Shown: in pieces, positions 43,968 to 53,439 of the stretch | Layout of the letters: every line of letters starts with the position of its first letter | Numbering within the stretch: the first letter of the stretch is position 1 | Source of the DNA: Aureibaculum algae | GTDB lineage: Bacteria > Bacteroidota > Bacteroidia > Flavobacteriales > Flavobacteriaceae | Assembly (NCBI RefSeq): GCF_006065315.1 | Contig: NZ_CP040749.1 | Span: 2,060,501 to 2,124,500, forward strand | DNA length: 64,000 nucleotides | Direction: 5' to 3' | Translations under genes and position numbers: made by a program | Notes under the pieces: generated by a model | Database searches by the model: none | The model's input: only the letters and a program-made list of their open reading frames with translations | Told to the model about the DNA's origin: nothing

Positions 43968-46472
43968 ATGAAAAAAATACTATTATTACTGGTAATTCTT
44001 GTTTTTGTTTTGCCAATTAATGCTCAAAAGCCTAATAAACCCAGTACTTCTGAGATTTACGAATCGATACAGAAATTAAACTTTTTAGGAACAGTACTAT
44101 ATGTAGCCGCACATCCTGATGATGAAAATACACGATTAATCTCCTATTTTTCGAATCATATTAAAGCCAGAACCGGATATTTGTCAATAACTAGAGGTGA
44201 TGGTGGACAAAATTTAATAGGTTCTGAATTACAAGAACTTTTAGGAGTTATAAGAACACAAGAGTTATTAGCTGCACGAAGAACAGATGGTGGTGAGCAA
44301 TTTTTTTCAAGAGCCAAAGACTTTGGGTATTCTAAGCATCCTGATGAGACCTTATCTATATGGAATAAAGAGGAAGTTTTAAAAGATGTGGTTTCCATTA
44401 TTAGAAAATTCAAACCAGATGTTATTATTAATCGTTTCAATCATAGAACACCAGGTACTACACATGGACATCATACGTCATCTGCAATGTTAAGTGTAGA
44501 GGCATTTGATTTAGTTGGGGATAAAAATTTTAAAAGTCACAATCTATATGGAACGTGGCAACCAAAGAATTTATTTTTTAATACCTCTTGGTGGTTTTAT
44601 GGAAGTCAAGAAAAATTTGATAAAGCTGATAAAACAAATTTATTAAGTTTTGATATGGGAGTTTATTATCCTTCTAAAGGATTGTCTAACCCTGAAATTG
44701 CGTCATTAAGTAGAAGTCAACATAGATCTCAAGGTTTTGGTAGCACAGGTTCAAGAGGTTCTGAATTAGAATATATAGAACTATTAAAAGGTACAATGCC
44801 AAAAAGTGGAAATATCTTTGAAGGGGTTGACACATCTTGGAACAGAGTAGTGGGAGGGAAAGTAATTGCTGATATTTTGGGTAAAGTGCAACAAGAATTC
44901 GATTTTAAGAATCCAGACCATAGCATACCTGAATTAATGAAGGCCTATCAATTGATTGATAATTTACCTGAGGGGCATTGGAAATCTTTAAAATTACCTG
45001 AAATTAAAAGTGTTATCGCAGCCTGTGCGGGATTGTATTTAGAGGCTAAAGCAGAAAGTTCATATAGTGCTTTAAATGAAAAGGTGAATATTGACATTGA
45101 AGCCATTAATAGGAGTGATGTACCTATTAAATTAACTGGTGTTAATTTGATGACTTCTTTCGAAAGTCCTATAAAAGGTCAAGAGTTTGCACACGTAAAA
45201 GATTTGGACAATAATCAATCATATACGTATACAGATCAACTTTACATTTCTGACAAAGAACAATTTACGGCTCCTTATTGGTTGACTGATGTGAGTACGT
45301 TGGGGATGTATAAAGTTAAAGATCATACCTTAATAGGTAACCCAGAAACACCACATAAAGCCACTGCAGTTTTCAGTTTGGTTATTGATGGTTTTCCTAT
45401 TGACATAAAAAAGCCTATTGTTTATAAATATAACGATCCTGTAAAGGGTGAAGTGTATCAACCTTTTGAAATTTTACCAGTAGTAACGGCCAAAATTTCG
45501 AATAAAGTAAATATTTTTTCTGATAATTCAGTGAAAGAAATACCAGTAGTCATAAAATCTTCAAAAGATAATTTATCAGGTTCAGTTAATTTATGTTATC
45601 CTTCTGATTGGAAAGTAAATCCCGAAAAGATTGACTTTACCATCGCTAATAAAGGTGGAGAAAAAACAGTTATTTTTACGGTAACACCACCAAAAAATCA
45701 AAGTGAAGGATTAATGTCACCTATGGTAACTATCGGCGATAGTGTTTATACCAAAGAATTGATAAACATCGATTATGACCATATTCCTAAACAAACAATT
45801 TTAATGCCGTCAGAAGCTAAATTGGTGCGATTAGATATTAAAAAGAAGGGGAATTTAATAGGATATATTCAAGGTGCAGGAGATCAAATTCCTACAAGTT
45901 TGGCACAAATTGGATTTAAAGTTGAGGAATTAAGCGAAGACAATATAAGTTTAAATACGTTGAACAAATACGATGCTGTTGTGTTGGGTATTAGAATCTA
46001 CAATGTAAGTGATAAAGCAAAATTCTACCAAGCCGCACTGCATAAATATGTAGAAAATGGAGGTACATTAATTGTTCAATACAATACGAACAGGGGGTTG
46101 AAAGTAGATACTGTGGCTCCTTATGAATTGAAATTATCGAGAGATAGGGTAGTAGAAGAAGATGCTACGGTAGGTTTTTTATCAGAAAATTACGGATTGT
46201 TAACTTCACCGAACACCATAGAACCAAAAGATTTTGAGGGGTGGATTCAAGAACGTGGGTTGTATTTTCCAAATGAATGGAGTAAAGATTTTACGCCAAT
46301 ATTATCAATGCATGATAAAGGAGAGTCGACTAAAAAAGGAAGCCTACTTATAGCAAAATACGGAAATGGGCATTTCATTTATACTGGTATTAGTTTTTTT
46401 AGAGAACTTCCTGCAGGTGTACCCGGAGCTTATAAATTATTCGCTAACATGATTTCAGTTGGTAAAAAATAA
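43968..46472 (+). CDS. PIG-L (LmbE) family deacetylase with C-terminal extension
   Basis: An 834-residue secreted protein, signal peptide ending LPINAQ. The first ~250 residues are a PIG-L deacetylase: VAAHPDDENTRL with the zinc ligands His and Asp, DVIINRFNHRTPG, and HGHHTSSAM with the third His. The long C-terminal part (about 350-834) has beta-sandwich and glutamine-amidotransferase-like features (VVLGIRIYNV, GGTLIVQYNT). It removes acetyl groups from N-acetyl sugars or similar. It is the first gene of an operon with a small membrane protein and a sodium:solute symporter, which suggests that the product is imported. Confidence 0.85.
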   Translation: MKKILLLLVILVFVLPINAQKPNKPSTSEIYESIQKLNFLGTVLYVAAHPDDENTRLISYFSNHIKARTGYLSITRGDGGQNLIGSELQELLGVIRTQELLAARRTDGGEQFFSRAKDFGYSKHPDETLSIWNKEEVLKDVVSIIRKFKPDVIINRFNHRTPGTTHGHHTSSAMLSVEAFDLVGDKNFKSHNLYGTWQPKNLFFNTSWWFYGSQEKFDKADKTNLLSFDMGVYYPSKGLSNPEIASLSRSQHRSQGFGSTGSRGSELEYIELLKGTMPKSGNIFEGVDTSWNRVVGGKVIADILGKVQQEFDFKNPDHSIPELMKAYQLIDNLPEGHWKSLKLPEIKSVIAACAGLYLEAKAESSYSALNEKVNIDIEAINRSDVPIKLTGVNLMTSFESPIKGQEFAHVKDLDNNQSYTYTDQLYISDKEQFTAPYWLTDVSTLGMYKVKDHTLIGNPETPHKATAVFSLVIDGFPIDIKKPIVYKYNDPVKGEVYQPFEILPVVTAKISNKVNIFSDNSVKEIPVVIKSSKDNLSGSVNLCYPSDWKVNPEKIDFTIANKGGEKTVIFTVTPPKNQSEGLMSPMVTIGDSVYTKELINIDYDHIPKQTILMPSEAKLVRLDIKKKGNLIGYIQGAGDQIPTSLAQIGFKVEELSEDNISLNTLNKYDAVVLGIRIYNVSDKAKFYQAALHKYVENGGTLIVQYNTNRGLKVDTVAPYELKLSRDRVVEEDATVGFLSENYGLLTSPNTIEPKDFEGWIQERGLYFPNEWSKDFTPILSMHDKGESTKKGSLLIAKYGNGHFIYTGISFFRELPAGVPGAYKLFANMISVGKK

Positions 46473-46483
46473 GAACAAATCTA

Positions 46484-46591
46484 ATGAACGAGGATAAGAA
46501 ATATACATGGCAAAAATTATATACATGGGTTTTAGTGGCCAATGCATTTTACGTGGTATTGTTTTATTTAATAATGAAATTATTTTCTTAA
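46484..46591 (+). CDS. 35-residue single-span membrane protein upstream of the symporter
   Basis: A short gene that begins MNEDKKYTWQKLYTWVLV and continues as one hydrophobic helix (about residues 13-33) ending LIMKLFS. It starts 11 bases after the PIG-L stop and ends 9 bases before the symporter ATG. Na+/solute symporters of this superfamily often have a small membrane partner (for example DUF485 with ActP, YhdT with PanF), so this is a likely accessory subunit. The assignment rests on position and topology. Confidence 0.6.
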   Translation: MNEDKKYTWQKLYTWVLVANAFYVVLFYLIMKLFS

Positions 46592-46600
46592 AAAATAGCT

Positions 46601-48325
46601 ATGCAGCAAATTGATTGGATAATTTTAATCTGTACTCTTATTTTTATAGTTGCCTATGGTGTTTACAAAACCAGAGGAAGTAAAAATGTACAAGATTTTA
46701 TTCGAGGAGGTAACGAATCTAAATGGTGGACTATTGGTTTGTCGGTTATGGCTACACAAGCGAGTGCCATTACATTTTTGTCCACTCCTGGCCAAGCATT
46801 TCATGACGGAATGGGCTTTGTGCAATTCTATTTCGGCGTACCTATTGCCATGGTTATTATTTGTTTGGTATTCATACCTATTTACCATCGTCTTAAAGTA
46901 TTTACCGCATATGAATATCTCGAAAGTCGATTTGATTTAAAAACGCGAAGTTTGGCAGCTATTTTATTTCTTATTCAAAGAGGTTTAGCTGCGGGAATAA
47001 CAATTTATGCACCTGCCATTATCTTATCAGCTGTACTGGGTTGGGATTTAATAACGCTGAATATCACCATAGGAATTTTAGTAATTATTTACACAGTTTC
47101 AGGTGGTACCAAAGCGGTGAGCGTAACTCAGAAAAGTCAAATGGCTGTTATTTTTACAGGTATGTTTATTGCTTTTTTTATGATTGTTAATGCCTTGCCA
47201 GCGGATGTTACTTTTACAAAGGCCTTAGATATTGCAGGAGCAAGTGATAAGATGAAAATATTAGATTTTTCATTCGATTTAGATAATAGATACACATTCT
47301 GGAGTGGTATTATTGGAGGTAGTTTTTTAGCATTGTCTTATTTTGGTACAGATCAAAGTCAGGTACAACGTTACCTTTCTGGGAAGTCCATAAAAGAAAT
47401 GCAATTGGGGTTGCTTTTTAATGGTTTGTTAAAAGTACCTATGCAGTTCTTTATATTGTTAGTTGGGGTTATGGTATTTGTTTTTTATCAATTTAATGCT
47501 ACCCCTTTAAACTTTAGTCCAATTGCTACTGAGACGGTATTAAACTCATCTTATTCTGATGAATATAAAGTGTTACAGGAAGAGCAAGATTTGATTTTCG
47601 ACAAGAAACAATTGTTAATCAATGAATTTGTAGAAACGGAGAATGAAGACTTAAGTAAACAAATATCTGTAATTAATAATACTGATAAGGCCAATAGAGA
47701 AGCAGCACGTGAATTGATTAAATTGGCCGCTAAGGAAAAAGATGTCAAAGTCGAGGCGAATGACAAGGATTATGTTTTCATCCATTTTATTTTAAACAAT
47801 TTACCCAGAGGTTTAATTGGTTTGTTATTGGCTGTAATTTTATCGGCGGCCATGTCTTCAACGGCATCAGAGCTGAATGCTTTAGGTTCTACAACAGCAT
47901 TAGATCTATACAAGCGGAATGTAGTTGGTGAGAAATCGGAAAAGCATTTTATGATCGCTTCAAAGTGGTTTACATTATTATGGGGTGTTATTGCGATTTT
48001 AATAGCCTGTGTTGCCAATTTATTTGATAATTTGATACAGCTTGTAAATATAATTGGTTCCATATTTTATGGGAATGTACTCGGAATGTTCTTGTTGGCC
48101 TTTTTCATAAAATTTGTGAAGAGTAATGCGGTATTTACCGCGGCACTTATTACACAAGTAATTGTTATAGCAATTTATTATTTTACAATGTTCTTACCGG
48201 AAAGTCAAGGCGAAAAAGCCATGTTAAGTTATCTATGGTTGAATTTAATTGGTTGTGGTTTGGTAATGGGTATCGCAATTATTATACAAGCTACATCAGG
48301 AACAAAAAATAGGCAATTGGCTTAA
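46601..48325 (+). CDS. Sodium:solute symporter (SSS family)
   Basis: A 574-residue transporter with about 13 hydrophobic helices. Family motifs: RGGNESKWWTIGLSVMATQA, AITFLSTPGQAFHDG near helix 2, VSGGTKAVSVTQKSQM and GLIGLLLAVILSAAMSSTAS. A charged helical insertion of about 85 residues (about 305-390) interrupts the C-terminal half and is not typical of short SSS proteins. It imports a sugar, amino acid, or similar solute with Na+. It follows PIG-L deacetylase and the small membrane protein in one unit. Confidence 0.92.
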   Translation: MQQIDWIILICTLIFIVAYGVYKTRGSKNVQDFIRGGNESKWWTIGLSVMATQASAITFLSTPGQAFHDGMGFVQFYFGVPIAMVIICLVFIPIYHRLKVFTAYEYLESRFDLKTRSLAAILFLIQRGLAAGITIYAPAIILSAVLGWDLITLNITIGILVIIYTVSGGTKAVSVTQKSQMAVIFTGMFIAFFMIVNALPADVTFTKALDIAGASDKMKILDFSFDLDNRYTFWSGIIGGSFLALSYFGTDQSQVQRYLSGKSIKEMQLGLLFNGLLKVPMQFFILLVGVMVFVFYQFNATPLNFSPIATETVLNSSYSDEYKVLQEEQDLIFDKKQLLINEFVETENEDLSKQISVINNTDKANREAARELIKLAAKEKDVKVEANDKDYVFIHFILNNLPRGLIGLLLAVILSAAMSSTASELNALGSTTALDLYKRNVVGEKSEKHFMIASKWFTLLWGVIAILIACVANLFDNLIQLVNIIGSIFYGNVLGMFLLAFFIKFVKSNAVFTAALITQVIVIAIYYFTMFLPESQGEKAMLSYLWLNLIGCGLVMGIAIIIQATSGTKNRQLA

Positions 48326-48340
48326 TAGTTTGATAGATAA

Positions 48341-48766
48341 TTAAATGGTAACCAAGATGTCAATAGGCATCCATACCTTGTTTTCTAATGAATACCATAC
48401 CTGAATCCATGATTGCTCATGTACCTTCCAAGAAGCTGCTGTGATTTCAATTTCATGGGTTAGATATTCTTTGTTAGGATACCGTTCTTTTATTAATTCT
48501 TCTAAATTAAAGGGAATATGATTTGCGGTTATTTTAATGATTTCTTTTTCTTGAGGCGTTCCATATTTTACTGTCGCTTCAGTTAAAGAGAGCATGTTTA
48601 ATTCTTTTGTTGTTTTTGAAATAAGCGACGCGTCTGTTTCATTTTTTGCAATAGCATCATGCGTTTCTTCTTTTGGATTGGCTACGGTATCCTTTTTATC
48701 TTCACAAGAAAATATAAGAATCCAGAAGAATACCAAAAATACAATATGTTTAAATTTTATCATCAT
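48341..48766 (-). CDS. Lipoprotein of unknown function, paralogue of the next gene
   Basis: A 141-residue lipoprotein (lipobox IFSC, then EDKKDTVANP, acidic). The C-terminal part shares YPNKEYLTHEIEITAASWK and the final IQVWYSLENKVWMPIDI pattern with the 48812-49183 protein. No known domain recognised. Probably periplasmic or surface; the Trp-rich ending suggests a binding fold. Confidence 0.7.
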   Translation of the reverse strand: MMIKFKHIVFLVFFWILIFSCEDKKDTVANPKEETHDAIAKNETDASLISKTTKELNMLSLTEATVKYGTPQEKEIIKITANHIPFNLEELIKERYPNKEYLTHEIEITAASWKVHEQSWIQVWYSLENKVWMPIDILVTI

Positions 48767-48811
48767 AGGTTAGCAAGTAGTATGTTAGGTAACGGAATGA
48801 AATTTAATAAA

Positions 48812-49183
48812 TTACGCATTTGTGCGAACTTCAATTGGTTTCCATTCATTTTCTATAAATAAATACCATACCGTAAGTTCTGTGCTTGTTGGTCTTTTCC
48901 ATTGAGCTTCAAGAAAAAATACTTTTTTAGACTTATATTCTTTATTTGGAAAATAGGTGTCTACAATGGCCAATTGTTCTTCAGAAAGATTTTTTGCTGC
49001 TACCTTTTTCTTATTACTGATTTGTGGCTCACCATAGACCTGAATGGCATTTGTGAATTTTACATGACTTAAATATAATTTTTCTTTTTGGATATCATCC
49101 GCTTTAGCATTGGTGTTCACTACTTCTTTAGTATTACAAGAAATTAATGATAGAACGATTAGTAGGGTTGCAAAAATTTTCAT
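48812..49183 (-). CDS. Lipoprotein of unknown function, paralogue of the preceding gene
   Basis: A 123-residue lipoprotein (lipobox LISC, then NTKEVVNTN). It carries YFPNKEYKSKKVFFLEAQWK and LTVWYLFIENEWKPIEV, collinear with 48341-48766. Its gene is 45 bases upstream of the paralogue on the same strand, so they may share a transcript. Confidence 0.7.
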   Translation of the reverse strand: MKIFATLLIVLSLISCNTKEVVNTNAKADDIQKEKLYLSHVKFTNAIQVYGEPQISNKKKVAAKNLSEEQLAIVDTYFPNKEYKSKKVFFLEAQWKRPTSTELTVWYLFIENEWKPIEVRTNA

Positions 49184-49348
49184 GATGTTTGTTTTTTATT
49201 ATTTAAAACAAAAGTATCTGAAAACCTAGGCGTGCAAAAGCTGGTTTTTGGTGAAAATGAGTACCCTGAATACAGGGGTGTTCTTTAGAAGTGGTTGTAA
49301 AATAGTAGTTTATAGAGGTGAAGCTAAATAAGAAGCACAAATTTTTTT

Positions 49349-50479
49349 TTATTCTTCTTTAATGAGATTGTATTTTTTCATAATATCTAGAATATCAGGA
49401 ATAGGCAGTGCCTTAATGGTGTGGTTATTTCTACCAGTCATATCTTTAGCGGCGAATAGTGAATTGATAATTGCTTCTTCTGTAGCTTCAATCGTTGCCA
49501 TAAATAGTGGCGTCGTTTTACTGTTTTTTAATTCTTTACGTTGATAAAAAGTGGAGTCATTTTTTGAATCAATTAAATTTTCTTTTGCTGTAGAAAGAGC
49601 AATCACATAATCACCACTTCCATTGGAGGCAATGCCACCTGTTTTTGCGAGTCCTAACATGGCTCTTTTAGCCATTCTTTCTAGGTTTCTTGAACCTATT
49701 GGAGCATCGGTAATTACAACAATCATACAGGAACCATCCGCTTCCATTTCATTTTTATAGGGGTAGCTATTGAGTTCTTTTGCAATGGGAGCACCATTGA
49801 TTTGTAATACGCCACCAAAATTAGTTTGTACTAATACTCCGACGGTATAGCCACCTAATGCTTCTGGTATCACTCTAGAGGAAGTTCCAATTCCACCTTT
49901 AAATCCAAAACAAACAGTACCAGTTCCAGCACCCACATTACCTTCTTCTACATTTGAAGTGCTTGCATTTTTAATAGCGTCTAACACATGCTTTTCTTTA
50001 ACATGCCTTCCTTGAATATCATTAAGATAACCATCATTGGTTTCTCCTACAACGGAATTTACCGATCTTACATTTCGATTTTCGGTTTGGTTTAAGGTAT
50101 ATGTAATCAATGCGTCAGAAGCTTTCGGAACACTTAAGGTGTTCGTTAAAATTATAGGGGTTTCTATATTTCCTAATTCTTTTACCTGACTATACCCTGC
50201 TAATTTTCCAAAACCATTACCTATATAAATAGCTGCTGGTACCTTTATTTGGAATATGTTTTTAGCGTGTGGTAAAATGGCGGTGACTCCGGTTCTAATG
50301 CTATCACCATCAATTAAAGTAGTGTGTCCTACTTTTACGCCATCCACATCAGTAATTGCGTTTTGTTTTCCCGTTTTCATAACGCCAATTTCAATACCAT
50401 AATCTCGGGCTCTTTTTTCTTGAGATGAGATGCTTTGAGAAATTAATACTGCAAAAAATAAAATATAGTTGAAGTTCAT
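49349..50479 (-). CDS. P1-family peptidase (DmpA/BapA-type aminopeptidase)
   Basis: A 376-residue protein with a signal peptide ending SISSQ. It carries VDGVKVGHTTL, RTGVTAILPH, NSVVGETNDGYLND, VGAGTGTVCFGFKGGIGTSS and SNGSGDYVIA. Ser288 in NGSGD fits the autocatalytic nucleophile Ser of DmpA-type enzymes. P1 enzymes cleave N-terminal residues, often with beta- or D-amino acids. It is exported here, so it likely works in the periplasm on peptides. Confidence 0.88.
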   Translation of the reverse strand: MNFNYILFFAVLISQSISSQEKRARDYGIEIGVMKTGKQNAITDVDGVKVGHTTLIDGDSIRTGVTAILPHAKNIFQIKVPAAIYIGNGFGKLAGYSQVKELGNIETPIILTNTLSVPKASDALITYTLNQTENRNVRSVNSVVGETNDGYLNDIQGRHVKEKHVLDAIKNASTSNVEEGNVGAGTGTVCFGFKGGIGTSSRVIPEALGGYTVGVLVQTNFGGVLQINGAPIAKELNSYPYKNEMEADGSCMIVVITDAPIGSRNLERMAKRAMLGLAKTGGIASNGSGDYVIALSTAKENLIDSKNDSTFYQRKELKNSKTTPLFMATIEATEEAIINSLFAAKDMTGRNNHTIKALPIPDILDIMKKYNLIKEE

Positions 50480-50512
50480 TTATGTATAGAATAATTTGAA
50501 TTTAAAGAGCTA

Positions 50513-51619
50513 TTACAACCACTTTTTCTTTTTAAAATAGAATAACAATCCAATTCCGATAGCTATAGAAATAGCCCAGAAATAATAATATCCATATTCC
50601 CATTTTAATTCAGGGATGGTTTCGAAATTCATTCCATAAATACCTGCAATAAAGGTTAGTGGAATAAAAATGGTAGCCATAATGGTAAGTACTTGCATTA
50701 CCTGATTCATTTTAAGACTCAAGCTAGACAGGTAACTATCTTTTAAACCTGAAACTACATCTCTATAAGATTCTAAGATGTCAATAATTTGAATGGTATG
50801 ATCATGAACATCATTAAAATATTTAATGTTTCTCGGGCTAATAAATTTGTCATTATCACGAAGTAATTTATTGACAGATTCCCGTAAAGGATAGATAGAC
50901 CTTCTCAATACTAATAAAACATTTTTATAGGCATGAATTTTCTGTAATGATTTTTGTGAGGGATCGTTAAAGATTTCATCCTCTAAATCTTCAAGGTCAT
51001 TACCAATGTTTTCAATGGCAATAAAGTAATTATCAACAATGGAATCTATGAGCGAATAAAATAGATAATCATTCTTTTTACTTCGTATTTGTCCTTTAGG
51101 AGCTTCAATCCGTTCTCTTATATGGCCAAAGACATCACCTGTTTTTTCTTGAAAACTAATGACATAATCTTTACTTAAAACCAGGCTAATTTGCTCACTA
51201 TCAATGGTTTTTTCCACTTCGTCGTAACGTAGCATCTTTAAAGATAAGAAGAGGTAATTCTCATATTCTTCCACTTTTGGTCTTTGATTGGTGTTGGAGA
51301 CATCTTCAAGTAATAAATTGTCAAGTTTAAAAATATCATGAAATTCATTAATGAGTTGGTAATTATGTATTCCATCAACATTAATCCAATTTACAGAATT
51401 GGGCTGCATGTATTTGTGAAGCTCTGCACAGGTGTCATATTTTACTTTAGAGAGCTCTTGAGGATTATAACTTATCATTTCTAATATAGCAGCTTCTGAT
51501 CTTTCTTTACCAATATAGGTAATGCTGCCAGGAGGCAAGCCCGCTTTTTTAGAGGCGTTTGATTTCCTGTGTCTGATAGGTTTTTTTTTCAAGAGGTTTA
51601 AATTAAGGTTCTGTTTCAA
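50513..51619 (-). CDS. corA: CorA-type magnesium/cobalt channel
   Basis: A 368-residue protein: a large N-terminal cytosolic alpha/beta domain, a long helical stalk (EDLEDEIFNDPSQKSLQKI, AYKNVLLVLRRSIYPLRE), and two C-terminal helices around IAGIYGMNFETIPELKW. The YGMN motif is the selectivity signature; the last residues are basic (YFKKKKWL). It forms a pentameric inner-membrane channel for Mg2+. Confidence 0.95.
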   Translation of the reverse strand: MKQNLNLNLLKKKPIRHRKSNASKKAGLPPGSITYIGKERSEAAILEMISYNPQELSKVKYDTCAELHKYMQPNSVNWINVDGIHNYQLINEFHDIFKLDNLLLEDVSNTNQRPKVEEYENYLFLSLKMLRYDEVEKTIDSEQISLVLSKDYVISFQEKTGDVFGHIRERIEAPKGQIRSKKNDYLFYSLIDSIVDNYFIAIENIGNDLEDLEDEIFNDPSQKSLQKIHAYKNVLLVLRRSIYPLRESVNKLLRDNDKFISPRNIKYFNDVHDHTIQIIDILESYRDVVSGLKDSYLSSLSLKMNQVMQVLTIMATIFIPLTFIAGIYGMNFETIPELKWEYGYYYFWAISIAIGIGLLFYFKKKKWL

Positions 51620-51738
51620 AGATACTAAATTAAATAATTAGATATAGTAGCACAATTGACTGTTCATAACTCACCTAGAATGAAATACTATTTAAATTAA
51701 ACTTCAATACTTTTAAAAAAGCACCATGTTACTTAGCA

Positions 51739-53142
51739 TTACCATTTGTAAGGTACCGTTCCGGTGGAATCAACTTGATGTCCCCATTTTTTAACATACG
51801 TTGGTCCTGTTAAAAACGCATCGTCTAATGAGTTGAGTTGTTCAGCAAGTAATGCTTCCAAGTTTTTGGAAATAGAATTATAATCCGGATTTCCGATCAG
51901 ATTGTTTAATTGATAGGGGTCTGCAATATTATCAAAAAGCAACCATTCGCCATTTAAGTCTTTAGCATAGGTATGTGTCTTTGTTACAATTCCTCTAAAC
52001 TCTTTACCTCCTCGGCTTCTGTTCCATTGACCAAAAGGCTGAATACATGCTACAAGTGATGCTTTTCTATCATCTTCTTTTTTACCAAGTATTACTTCAG
52101 TAATATTTTCTCCATCTAAATTTTCTGGTATAGAAGCCCCTGACATTCCCAATAGGGTAGGAAGTATATCTAAGGTATTTAATAAGAAATCACTTTTTTT
52201 GCCTTCTTTTCCAAGCAATGCTGGATATTTAACAATAAAAGGTACTTTAACCGACTCTTCATAGATGCGTTGTTTTTTCGTTTCGCCATGGCTATTAATC
52301 ATATCTCCATGATCAGAAGTAAACACGAAAATAGTGTTATCTTCAATATTACTTCGCTTTATGGCATCTTGTAATTGTTTAATGTAGCTATCAAGGGCAG
52401 AGCAATGTGCATAATATCCTTTTAATATGGCTTTTGTTTTCTCGGCAAGTTTTTCTGGTACATTTTGTCTTAGCTGTATATCAACATTTTCATATAAATC
52501 TTGAAATTCTTTAGGAGCCGTTGCATACGGAGCATGAGGTGGCCCCCAAGATAGCATTAAGGTAAAAGGTTTATCACTTTTAGACTGTTCTTCTATATAG
52601 GCAATAGCATCTTTTGTTTGAGCTTCAGCATCATAGCCATCCCAATTATGTAATTTATCATCGGTTCCCCAATAGGTAGAGTTATTGTAGCTGTGCGTAC
52701 ATTCTAACACTTTCCAATAATCAAAACCCTGTCTTCTTTCTTTCGGTATATAAGCAGAACGACCGTTACCATCTAAATGCCACTTTCCAATATAAGCTGT
52801 ATTATATCCTTCTTGCTTAAAGAGCTTGGCAAAACTATTGGATGCTGGATTAAGCCTAATATCATTCATAAACATGCCCGTTTTTAATGGATATTGGCCC
52901 GTTAAGAGCATGGCTCTATACGGCGTACAAACGGGACTTGTAGAAACGGTATTGGTAAAATAAACGCCCTCAGAAGCAAGCTGATCAAGGTTGGGTGTTT
53001 TTACATCTTTATTGCCGAGATAGCCCATAGATGCTGCTCTCCATTGATCTGCAAAAACAAATACGATATTTGGTTGTTGAACCTTTGTGCTACATGAAAT
53101 AAGTGTTGCAGTAATGCATAATATAAAAATAAGTTTTTTCAT
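51739..53142 (-). CDS. Sulfatase lipoprotein with formylglycine motif
   Basis: 467 residues from the ATG at 53142; the frame is open to 53166, but the later start gives a clean lipoprotein signal (lipobox LISC). The maturation motif CTPYR (Cys72-Arg76) fits C-x-P-x-R for formylglycine. Metal-binding NIVFVFADQWR near the N-terminus and VFTSDHGDMINSHGE. It probably hydrolyses sulfate esters of a polysaccharide in the periplasm. It needs an anaerobic or aerobic formylglycine maturase encoded elsewhere. No PUL is adjacent. Confidence 0.92.
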   Translation of the reverse strand: MKKLIFILCITATLISCSTKVQQPNIVFVFADQWRAASMGYLGNKDVKTPNLDQLASEGVYFTNTVSTSPVCTPYRAMLLTGQYPLKTGMFMNDIRLNPASNSFAKLFKQEGYNTAYIGKWHLDGNGRSAYIPKERRQGFDYWKVLECTHSYNNSTYWGTDDKLHNWDGYDAEAQTKDAIAYIEEQSKSDKPFTLMLSWGPPHAPYATAPKEFQDLYENVDIQLRQNVPEKLAEKTKAILKGYYAHCSALDSYIKQLQDAIKRSNIEDNTIFVFTSDHGDMINSHGETKKQRIYEESVKVPFIVKYPALLGKEGKKSDFLLNTLDILPTLLGMSGASIPENLDGENITEVILGKKEDDRKASLVACIQPFGQWNRSRGGKEFRGIVTKTHTYAKDLNGEWLLFDNIADPYQLNNLIGNPDYNSISKNLEALLAEQLNSLDDAFLTGPTYVKKWGHQVDSTGTVPYKW

Positions 53143-53243
53143 GATACGAATATAAAAATTTGTCACATTGTAAATGCAACAAAACCTTTGTTAAAGCACC
53201 AATACTCCCTGTTTTTGTTTTAAATTGTTGTGGTGCGTATTTT

Positions 53244-53438
53244 CTATTTGCTTTTCTTTGAAATTTTTAAAGATTTATTAATCCCATTAATTCCCCCAAT
53301 AATCCAAAAAATCCCAAAAACCAATAAAATTAATGGGTTAATGTGAATTTGTTTATAAGAGAAAAAAACGGTTACAATCCCTAATACCAGCATTAGTATT
53401 CCAGCAATTAAGAGTTTTTTAGGATTATTATGTTGCAT
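53244..53438 (-). CDS. Small two-helix membrane protein of unknown function
   Basis: 64 residues from the ATG at 53438 (MQHNNPKKLLIAGI), one base after the stop of the upstream gene. A TTG at 53450 would overlap that gene and is less likely. Two hydrophobic segments (LLIAGILMLVLGIVTVFF and PLILLVFGIFWIIGGI) with a basic end. No family assigned. Confidence 0.6.
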   Translation of the reverse strand: MQHNNPKKLLIAGILMLVLGIVTVFFSYKQIHINPLILLVFGIFWIIGGINGINKSLKISKKSK

Positions 53439-53439
53439 A

